From: Triatoma infestans
Taxonomy: Eukaryota; Arthropoda; Insecta; Hemiptera; Reduviidae
DNA length: 64,000 nucleotides
Assembly (NCBI GenBank): GCA_011037195.1
Contig: JAAEAF010000266.1
Location: 1-64,000 of the forward strand
Direction of reading: 5' to 3'
Under the pieces are notes generated by a model. That model ran no database searches, was not told the origin of the DNA, and saw nothing but the letters and a program-made list of their open reading frames with translations. This document shows positions 56,401 to 64,000 of the stretch, in pieces. Position numbers and translations under genes: made by a program. Positions within the stretch are counted from its first letter, which is position 1. Every line of letters begins with the position of its first letter.

Positions 56401-56895
56401 TTTTTCCCGAAACTTTGGAAAACTCTAAATTAATTATCAAAATAAGAACTGAAATGCTACATTTTAATTTACAAACCTTGCAACTCGGAGGGTCCACCGA
56501 ACTGTCCTATGTGTACTCTAAATTGTAATGAAGACCTACACCATTTTATGACTGAGTACCCTAAGTACAATGATACACGCCTCAAATATTTTGGTTCTTC
56601 GCAGATTTGCACTTTGCATTGTATTGAGTTATTTAATGGAAAAGATTGGTCTGCACTTAGTGCCTATGTTAGGGATGCCTACCATTATAGATTGCTCACT
56701 ATTATAAAGAAATAATATATTTTAATTTTTGTAAATAGTGAATTAATAATTATATATACCAATTGAATTGTACTTTTCATTTGTGGGACTCGCCTGACGG
56801 TCTTAGACCAAGGTGTGTCGTTTATTTTAAGTTTGTATACTTTTTCTTTATTAGCTATATAAACTATTATTATTATTATTATTATTATTACTAAT
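56400..56895 (+). pseudogene. LINE C-terminus with (ATT)n tail
   Basis: Reads IIKIRTEMLHFNLQ, a frameshift, then PPNCPMCTLNCNEDLHHFMTEYPKYNDTRLKYFG, the C-x2-C...H-x4-C knuckle of a LINE polymerase C-terminus. The stop is at 56715, then a 3' UTR (gactcgcctgacggtc) and (ATT)n at 56866-56892. Confidence 0.7.
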
Positions 56896-57269
56896 AAATT
56901 ACGTAATACTTTAGAAAATAATAATAATTTCCTATATTTGTAAAATTAATTATTTCTTGTATAAGATATTAAAGTAAATAAATGTGTAGAAGAAGTTGTA
57001 TGTTTAAAGTAAGTTTCAAAGTCAAACAAGAAATATTATTATTGATAAAATATGAATATTGAAGTAAAATAATTTTGATTATGTAATCGCATGTGTTATG
57101 CAATTCAAATCATACCAATATTTAAGTGAAAAATCTTCATTTGTTTTTAGAGGAGCTTTCAATTTTGTCACGTTGATCGTTGATACCACCCACGGCCCTT
57201 ATAGTTGGCAACAACTTTTCCTTACCTTCCTGGGAAGCCATAACTTTTCATACGATGTTTAAGTTTTAT
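56896..57269. other. AT-rich stretch, no gene seen
   Basis: Nothing identified. Confidence 0.3.
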
Positions 57270-58420
57270 ATTCTAAAACAAAAAACGTGTGAGACACTCA
57301 CATGACTTGCTTTTCCACCAATTGTAACAATTTTAAATATAAATAGTCCGGATTAGGTTTGTTAGTTTTTAGGGCGTTAGATTTACGTAGAATGTGGTAC
57401 GTTGGAACACTTTGTGTGGCAATGCCTTCGAACAATTCTTGAATTGTGAAAAGCTCTTCAAAATTAAGTTGAATTTTCTACAATCCCAAACATGCTTCAA
57501 ATAAAAGTGAGAGATTTATATTTGTGTAATTGGCATTTCAAGTTTAATGAACATCTTTGGAACCGTTTTTGAGAATATTTCAAAGAGTAACTCTGTAGGG
57601 GTAGTGAACCCCCACCACTCATCCACACTAGCGAGTGAACCCCACCACGCATCAGAGAGAAAGAGCCCCTCTCGAGAGAGAGGAGAGGAGGAGGCCAGTT
57701 GGATATATATACGAGAGACAGAGTCAAGAAAAGATATTCTGTTCAGAGTCTTACACTTCAATTGTACATATCGTTTAGCCACGTCAGTCTGTCTGTTCAG
57801 TTCTTGTAGTGTAAAGTATACAGTCCTTGGCAGTCAGTCATATACATATATATCAATTATAGATATCTTATACCGATATTGAGGTGTTATTTATCTATCA
57901 ACATCCACAACCAACATCTCCTCCTACAACCATTACATTGAGGGGTATGAACCCCCACCACTCATCCACACTACGAGTGAACCCCCCCACGCAGGAAGAT
58001 AAAGAGCCCCTCCGGGAGAGAGGAGAGGAGAGGCCAGTTGGATATATATACGAGAGACATAGTCAAGAAAGATATCTGTTCAGAGTCTTCACTTCAATTG
58101 TAATATCGTTTAGCCACGTCATCTGTCTGTTCAGTTCTTTATTGTAAAGTATACAGTCCTTGGCAGTCAGTCATATACATATATATCAATTATATATCTT
58201 TTACCGATATTGAGTTGTTATTTATCATCAGATATCTAATTTATGGAAATTCGCGCTTCCACTTGGAATTCTAGCGATTCATTTAATTCAACACAATACT
58301 TATATAGATGATTACGCGATATATTCTATATTTAAGGGAAAAGTTTCAAATAAAAGTGCTAGGCCCATATATAATGTTGGTATGTGAAAATTAAAAAAAA
58401 AAAAAAAATTTTTTGGTCAT
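57270..58420 (+). repeat. Helitron-like repeat interrupted by a TRIM-like unit
   Basis: Left part: acgtgtgagacactcacatg to gtttttgagaatatttcaaa (57597). Right part resumes near gcgcttccacttgg (58250) and caaataaaagtgctaggc (58348). Confidence 0.55.
57606..58230 (+). mobile_element. TRIM-like element: two LTR-like direct repeats, 47-bp interior
   Basis: Repeat 1 (57606-57900, 295 bp) and repeat 2 (57948-58230, 283 bp) both begin tgaacccccaccactcatcc and end with atca. Each has GA-rich gagagaggagaggag, a TATA-like ggatatatatacgagagac and several CAGTC/TCAGT motifs. The interior ends in purine-rich ttgagggg just before repeat 2. No coding. Target duplication was not found, and aggggta precedes both repeats, so a plain tandem duplication remains possible. 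Confidence 0.5.
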
Positions 58421-58619
58421 TTTAAACCCTGACAACTGAATCCTAGAATAGGTCTGCTCCCGGCTAGGATTTTGTAAGAAGCTACTTTTAGGAACAATAA
58501 GGGAAAGTACGAAATAATATTTATTCAGGATCTTTATTAATTAATTTCCAAAAAAAAAAAATAAAAGTTAAATTAAGATGTTTCTACTGCAGTGGCCAGA
58601 GTAGTTTTTAAAGAAAAAA

Positions 58620-58866
58620 GGACTTTTTTTGTTGCTTATATTTCAGATACCATTGATGCCCTCTCAGAGCTCTGCAAAATTTATTGGAGAAAAGGTATAC
58701 TTCTAGTACAGTATAATAGTAATAAAAAATGCCTAGATTTCTACAAAAAAAAAATCAAAGGAAATATTAAAAGAACAGATTGAGCAAAAGATATTAAAAA
58801 ACAAGAACATTATTAATACAGAAGGGACAGTTAATTAACATGATATGATATTAACAACAGAGAAAA
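58620..58866 (-). repeat. Inverted Penelope-type terminal segment, left arm
   Basis: The reverse complement of this segment matches 60178-60420 over about 240 bp with moderate divergence, including ttttaatatcttttgct and catcaatggtatc. The hammerhead-like core in this arm is degraded (CTGAGAG). Confidence 0.65.
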
Positions 58867-59844
58867 AAAAATAAAAAAAAACAATAAAGATGCCTTTAAT
58901 TGTTAGGCTTTTTGCCAAAGTTCGTAAGAGGGTTTTGTCTTCTAAAATTTTATTTGTGCAGTCCACGTCAAAATTTGGACCGGAACAATGGCGGCAGCCC
59001 CTATTCTTTAATACATTAAAACCTCTTCGAGTGGTAGTAGGTTTTAATGGTGGTTTCTGATTTTTGTTTCGATACGGGCATTCTGCATGGAAATGCATTT
59101 GTCCGCAGAAACGACATGGAGATGGGGGTGTGCGAGGATTTGAAGTTTTCGAAGTGACTGCGAAAACTGTAGGGTTTGTTTCCGAAGCTTGTACTTCCTT
59201 TAGGGCATTGGCATAAGAAAGTGCTTCGTCTAATTTTTGAGGTAGCTTTGTTCGTATCTCATTACGAAGCGGTTGAGGAAGTGACTTCAGGAACGCATCA
59301 GTGGCTAGTTTGTGTAAAATAGAATGTAAGGCCTCGAGTGGATTAGCTTGAGCTTTTAAACTAATGGCGGACTGGTTATGTCTAATTCTATCCGCAAAGG
59401 TTTCAGGAGACTCTGTGGGTAGAGACTGAATATTAGTCATTTGTTGTAAGAGGACTAGAGGGGTTTTTCCTTTTCCAAATCTAGTTAGAAGACGTTCTGA
59501 GATTAGAGGATACGTTATAATGGTACCCTGGCGTTGTAATTCGGCTTTCTGTGTATCATAAAATATTTTTGCAGAACCTGAGAGCTTAAGTGCTAGTATT
59601 TCTAATTTTGCAGCGTCGCCCCAGTCAGAAAGGCTAGCGCAATGGCTAATTTGGTCTAGGAAATCGGACATACTGGCTGAATTTTCGCCATCGAAGGTGG
59701 GTAAACTATTAATTGTAAATTTCTCAAGGGGCTGCTAGCAGGTTGATTGCTGGGGGTGGCAGGAGAATTGGCTAATTGTTGCTGAGCAAGTAAATATTCT
59801 ACATCAGCGTCGATGCCCATATCTTGTCCATTAATCTTGTACAT
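58867..59844 (-). pseudogene. LTR-retrotransposon gag
   Basis: Gag polyprotein, the capsid/nucleocapsid precursor that packages retrotransposon RNA. The minus-strand frame starts at 59844, only 23 bp from the adjacent LTR end at 59868. A frameshift lies after the N-terminal 40 residues. The main frame then runs INSLPTFDGENSASMSDFLDQ, a helical capsid region with DAAKLEILALKLSGSAKIFY and LLTRFGKG, and near the end a zinc knuckle CRFCGQMHFHAEC followed by a second one whose His is replaced (CRHCSGPNFDVDC). The frame then reads into the flanking terminal arm, so pol is absent. It looks Ty3/gypsy-like, but the assignment rests on layout only. Confidence 0.75.
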
Positions 59845-59867
59845 TTTTGAAACAACAGAATTACTAA

Positions 59868-60157
59868 TGTGATGGATACAAGAAATTATATCTATTTTAT
59901 TTAAAGAAAATTACGATATGAAGAAAATGCAAGCTCGTTGGCAAAAAAGGGTACACGCAGGTAGAAGAGTACAGTTACAGGAAAAGTTCATGAACCTTGT
60001 TAGCATTGTCTACCCTTTCTTCTCACAGGGGAAGATTTGAACGAACAATTAGAAGACATTCCTTCAACACAGTCTGAACAGATATTCAAGCCAGAACACT
60101 TGCTTCAGGAATCGCTCTCTTAAACTAAGTGCCAGTGATAGTGATTTGCCTTTATTA
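59868..60157 (-). mobile_element. 5'-truncated LTR upstream of gag
   Basis: About 290 bp of the CATCACA subfamily of the window's LTR family, minus strand, ending tgtatccatcaca before the gag leader. This links the solo LTRs of the window to a gag-encoding retrotransposon. Its 5' side breaks off near gatttgcctttatt. Confidence 0.7.
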
Positions 60158-60177
60158 ATATTTATTTATTTTTATTT

Positions 60178-60420
60178 TATTCTCTCTTATTGTTAATATC
60201 ATTTCATTTAATTAACTATCATTTCAGTGTTATAATTTCTTGTTTTTAATATCTTTTGCTGAATTTGTTCTGTTAAGATTTCTTTAATTTAAATTATTCT
60301 TTTACTATTATACTGTTCTATAATGTAACCTTTCTCCAATAATCTTTGCAGAGCTCCTGAAGAAGGCCATCAATGGTATCCGAAACGTAGAGCGACAAAG
60401 AATTCTTTTTTAAAAAAAAA
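60178..60420 (+). repeat. Inverted Penelope-type terminal segment, right arm
   Basis: Partner of 58620-58866. Contains the hammerhead-like motif at 60351. Confidence 0.65.
60351..60395 (+). ncRNA. Hammerhead-like motif of a Penelope-type end
   Basis: Stem I GCTC/GAGC; core CTGAAGA intact; one unpaired A; GAAAC intact; triplet GTA, an allowed cleavage triplet. Stem II is imperfect: CCAT can pair with ATGG plus an outer GG/CC with a bulge, so activity is doubtful. Confidence 0.5.
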
Positions 60421-61160
60421 CTCCTCTGGTCATTGCTATATAAACATCTGATTATAATTTTAAAGCCTTTTTGAAAAGCAATTTACAACTTAAAATTTTA
60501 TAAGCAAAATTAATCTCAATGGATATTTAAGAATTTATCAACTGAATTGTTTTACTACTTCAAATATTTCGTTTTAAAATTAATTTTTTTATTCCAATTA
60601 TTTATTTGATAAATTGAAATTTTCATCTGAATTTAATTAAAAAAAAACAAAATTATAATAATAACTAGATTTTAGTTTTAAATATTACTTTGTGTTTCAT
60701 GTATTCAATTGAATAAATAAAATAATTTTTTTTTTTTTTTTTGTGATATTTGGTTTTTAAATGTCTCAAGATCTTACGTATATATATATCTACTAATATG
60801 AATAGGAACAACCCTTTATTTTGTCCAATGACATGCGGGGGCTTTATTTAAAGGAAAAAATATATTCATATTGGAATATTCCGTCTTTATATTCAAATAA
60901 GGAAAAATAAAAAGGACCAACCGTGTGCAACAGATGGAAAGTGGGATGACATAAGATTTGTGGTGAGTTTGTATGTGAGCGTCTGTAATGTTTCTTTATT
61001 GCTTCTAGATATGGTGACAGTAATTTCCCGGGTATTACCTTCCTTCTAACTCAATTCTACCAGTAAATATATTGTTGTCCTTTACTTCAAAACAAACTAC
61101 AACCAAACATACAAGTATTTCCTTCTTAAATTCTTAATAATACATTATATTATTAAAAAT
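60421..61160. other. AT-rich stretch, no gene seen
   Basis: Poly-T and AT-rich DNA; no repeat end recognised. Confidence 0.3.
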
Positions 61161-61163
61161 ACA

Positions 61164-63010
61164 TTCTGGTGTGAAACACTCACTCACCTACTGCAACTTT
61201 ACATAGTTATATTTGATGAGTTTTCTTAAAACTTGTAATTCTTGCTACATGTTTAGTTATTTTTAATGTTATATAGATAAATACAACATTTATTTACCAA
61301 ATATACATACAAATTTACACAGATTATTTGAAAGTTCAAATATATAATTATATTATACCCTTCCTATAGCTAATATTAGATATAATGTATACTTTACTTA
61401 AAAACTATCAGTTGGAGGAAAAAGTTGATTAAAAACCCTGTAACATTGGAAAAATAAAGTTTATAAAGAAAATTGAATATTGGAAAGATTCAATTTTATG
61501 AATTAAGTATATGTTTGATTCTTTTATGGTGGTAAGTCTGGGAAGAATCATAATCAGCAATGGATTAGCAGAGACGGTTAGGGTGCGTCCTTACTGTGGC
61601 AAGTAGTTTTTTGCAGTCTTAGTTTAATAAAGTCAGTAATAGTAGAGGTGTCGGTGATATCATGAAGATGGGAAATACGGGTGTAGCGAGATAAGTTTTG
61701 TGGCAAAACGAAGGAGTTTGCTTTGGATAATTTGGAATTTGGAGAGGTTAGATTTACAGATGTAACTCCAGGCTGCAATTAGGCATATATTAGCATTGGA
61801 CGGACGACAATTTTATAGAGGATCAGTTTATTTCTGGTAGACATGTTTGAATTTCGGGACAGAAATGGAAAAAAGGAGCCTAATTGCTTTTTTTACCCTT
61901 ATTTACTCTGTCAGTTATGTGTGATGTAAAGTTAAGTTTGGTGTCGAGTAATATGCCTAAGTATCTGATGCTATTGGACCAAGGTACTGTAATTCCGTTA
62001 GCTGTATAATGAAGTAACGGTCTGCGTTTAGTAAACATGATGGCTTCAGTCTTGTCACTGTTGATGCGAAGTATTTCCACTTTTCGCAGTATTTTGAGAT
62101 CTTCTTCAGTCCTTCAGTGAGTCTGTTGGCTATTGTATCAGTCCTAAATGAGGTAGTATACAGTGCCAGATCATCAGCGTATAAGGCAAGGTAGACAAGT
62201 TCGGTTTTAGGGATAGAGTTTAGACAGGTAATGAATAATGCAAGACCAAGGCGATAGTAGAGCCTTGGCGTACTCCGGCAAAAACGGGATAATGTGAAAG
62301 ATAAGGCCGAGTTTATAGAGACACAGGATTTTCTATTGGAAAGGTAGGAACGGATTAATTTTAGGAGATGTAGAGGGAAGTTGTACTCGATTAGACGGTA
62401 CAATAGGCCATAGTGATTAACGTTATATCGATGGTAGAATCTAAAATTAATAAAAGCAATTTTTTGAAAAATAGCATCCTTCCTCCACCCCAAACCCCCT
62501 TAAATGAACTTTCTCGGGAAAAAAAATTACAAACAAAACTGATAGGTCTCTGAGTATAATATACCGAGTATAGTATACCCACTTTTATGGAGAAATCCAG
62601 CAACTTTATGGAGAAAATTGCAGTAAACTGAAAAAAAGTTCAATAAAAGCACTTTTGATCAACCGTTTTTCCTTTAAACTCGGAATTTTGGCAGCAGATT
62701 TCATTCATATTAATATTATTTAGATGAAGGAATAATACTTCACAGGAAAACATAACCCTACCCTTCCCCCCCCAAAAACCCCTTCAGATAAATTTTCTCA
62801 GAAATATGTTTTAAATAACCAGTTTGTAGCTTTAATATGTTGTCGTTGTTGTTGAAGTATAAGTTTAAAGAAAATTGTTTGTCTTTTTTAGAGAAAATAG
62901 CAAAAACCTAAAAAAAAAAATCCATTGAATAAAGTGGTTACCTTTGGGTAATTAAAATTGACAGAAACTTCCTCATGTAGTATCCCATGATGTAATTCAA
63001 ATATAAAGTT
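61164..63010 (+). repeat. Helitron-like repeat interrupted by a LINE
   Basis: The left end tctggtgtgaaacactcact lies at 61165. After the LINE the interior resumes at about 62462 (gaaaaatagcatccttcc, ccccttaaatgaactttctc) with units to about 63010. Confidence 0.55.
61500..62460 (-). pseudogene. Jockey-like LINE, RT palm to C-terminus
   Basis: Minus-strand order: FINFRFYHRYNVNHYGLLYRLIEYNFP (around the first catalytic Asp, which is lost), LLKLIRSYLSNRKSCVSIN, a damaged GxPQGxxLSP motif (CRSTPRLYYRLGLALF), LALYADDLALYTTS (catalytic YADD intact), LRINSDKTEAIMFTKRR, then SIRYLGILLDTKLNFTSHI, then thumb-type sequence (SKLSKANSFVLPQ; HLHDITDT). Frameshifts occur near 62080 and 61880 and the N-terminal half is missing, so this is a 5'-truncated relic. 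It lies inside a Helitron-like repeat. Confidence 0.8.
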
Positions 63011-63019
63011 AAGTTTGAT

Positions 63020-64000
63020 CTGGGGAAGTTAGGGTAAGAGGAAAATGAAGACGTTCAGGAACTACCAGAAATAGAAGAAGTTATGGAGGCAGTGGCCAAA
63101 TTGAAAAATAATAAGGCTGCGGGTGAAGATGGAGTCCCGGCCGAATTATTGAAGTATGGAAGAGAGGCTCTAAGTAGGGAAATCTACAATATATTCTGGA
63201 GTGACTGGATGAATGAGGCAATGCCTAAGAGGTGATCGAAAATTGTCGTATACCCAGTTTTTAAAAAGGATAGTAAAATGAAGTGTGAGAACTACCGGGG
63301 GATTTCTCTCCGGAATGTAGCTTAGCCTTTTTGCTGTTCAGCCGCTTGCGAAAGTGGATTAGCAAAGAGGTAGGAGAATACCAAACAAGATTTAGAGAAG
63401 GAAGATCCACTGTGGACCACATTTTCTCCATTAGGATTATGTTGGAAAAGTGTCATGAATATAATGTGCCCCTACATCACTTATTTATAGATTTAAAGCA
63501 AGCCTACGATAGTTTGGACCGGGAAGAACTGCTCCGCTGGATGTTTCATTTGGGTTTGCCAAAAAAATTAATAAGGCTGACACGTATAACTTTTATAAAC
63601 TCAACAGGCTGTGTGAAGGCATTAGGCTCCATGTCAGAAGACTTTAAAATTACGAAAGGCTTGAGACAAGAGGATCCATTGTCCCCAATGCTGTTTAATT
63701 TAGCACTGGAGCACTATTAGGGCAATCCGTACCAATCCCGAAGGCACCATTTTTATTAGGTTGAGCCAGCATCTGGCTTACGCAGACGATGTTGTTTTGT
63801 CTGCTCGAACTATACCGGCACTCTTAGGAGTTTTCGAAGAGTTCACTAAAGAAGCCAGTAAAGTTGGTCTCGCTGTCAACGAAGCGAAGACAAAGTATAT
63901 GCGAACCAAAAAGAGGAACGACCAGGAAGCAATATGCCTTGGAAACCATAAGTTTGAAGTGGTTAAAAGCTTTAGGTACCTTGGGGCTGTCATTACTGAT
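63020..64000 (+). pseudogene. Non-LTR retrotransposon RT, running off the window
   Basis: The plus strand reads EVMEAVAKLKNNKAAGEDGVPAELLKYG (63080), a stop replacing the Trp expected before SKIVVYPVFKKDS, ENYRGISLRNVA, a frameshift, then a 129-codon frame with EYQTRFREGRSTVDHIF, LFIDLKQAYDS (first catalytic Asp) and KGLRQEDPLSPMLFNLALEH. After another frameshift near 63715 come HLAYADDVVLSAR (catalytic pair), VNEAKTKYM and FRYLGAVITD at the edge. The order is that of a LINE reverse transcriptase. It differs in sequence from those at 5690 and 61500. Stop and frameshifts make it inactive. Confidence 0.85.

Noticed and set aside
57606..58230. Genuine full LTR retrotransposon
   Set aside because: The 47-bp interior cannot hold gag or pol, and no target duplication was found, so only a TRIM-like or tandem-duplication reading is supported.

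Overview
The window is AT-rich animal nuclear DNA, most likely from an arthropod and probably an insect with a large, repeat-laden genome. The best evidence is two plus-strand exons (29677-29862 and 48841-49036) of a Dpr-interacting-protein (DIP) cell-surface immunoglobulin gene. They are in phase, carry canonical GT/AG splice sites, and are separated by an intron of about 19 kb. The exons for the signal peptide and start of Ig1 should lie upstream of the window or undetected within it, and those for Ig3 and the C-terminus downstream, so nearly everything here reads as intronic transposon sediment. No bacterial-type operons, CRISPR arrays, rRNA genes or free-standing tRNA genes were seen.

Layout. 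1-5.7 kb: pieces of a solo-LTR family, a large inverted LTR pair, fragments of a dispersed 290-bp-period repeat and a LINE tail. 5.7-10.1 kb: a decayed non-LTR retrotransposon carrying a 48-bp retrotransposed micro-insert, then a tRNA-derived SINE, a minus-strand LINE 3' end and a plus-strand LINE 3' end. 10.1-18.6 kb: dispersed-repeat copies, a minus-strand LTR with a primer-binding site, and an unrecognised ORF. 18.6-25.3 kb: a SINE fragment, a hAT-like MITE with a nested LTR, more solo LTRs, a nearly complete Helitron-like element, and a Penelope-like element with a GIY-YIG domain and a hammerhead-like motif. 26-29.7 kb: mostly unrecognised intron. 29.7-34.9 kb: DIP exon, a LINE split by an LTR, Helitron-like elements, and a 932-bp unit bounded by hammerhead-like repeats. 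36-44 kb: LINE and SINE fragments, a self-nested palindromic MITE, solo LTRs, a deleted mariner and another Helitron-like element. 44-50.6 kb: quieter intron, one SINE, the second DIP exon, an inverted LTR copy. 52.4-58.2 kb: a pogo-like element reduced to a PHD finger, a three-level nest, a LINE end, and a TRIM-like direct repeat. 58.6-64 kb: an LTR-gag remnant between inverted Penelope-type ends, a minus-strand Jockey-like LINE, and a plus-strand LINE running off the end.

The parts relate mainly as parasites and hosts of one another. The SINE and two LINE 3' ends share a short terminal segment that can form a stem, so a LINE probably moved the SINE. Penelope-type elements carry hammerhead cores, and a small non-autonomous element has the same cores at both ends. 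The dispersed Helitron-like repeat is the substrate into which many later elements inserted, which gives a relative chronology. Nearly all transposon coding regions have stops, frameshifts or deletions, so little here looks autonomously active. All family assignments are from reading motifs by eye; no database search was possible.
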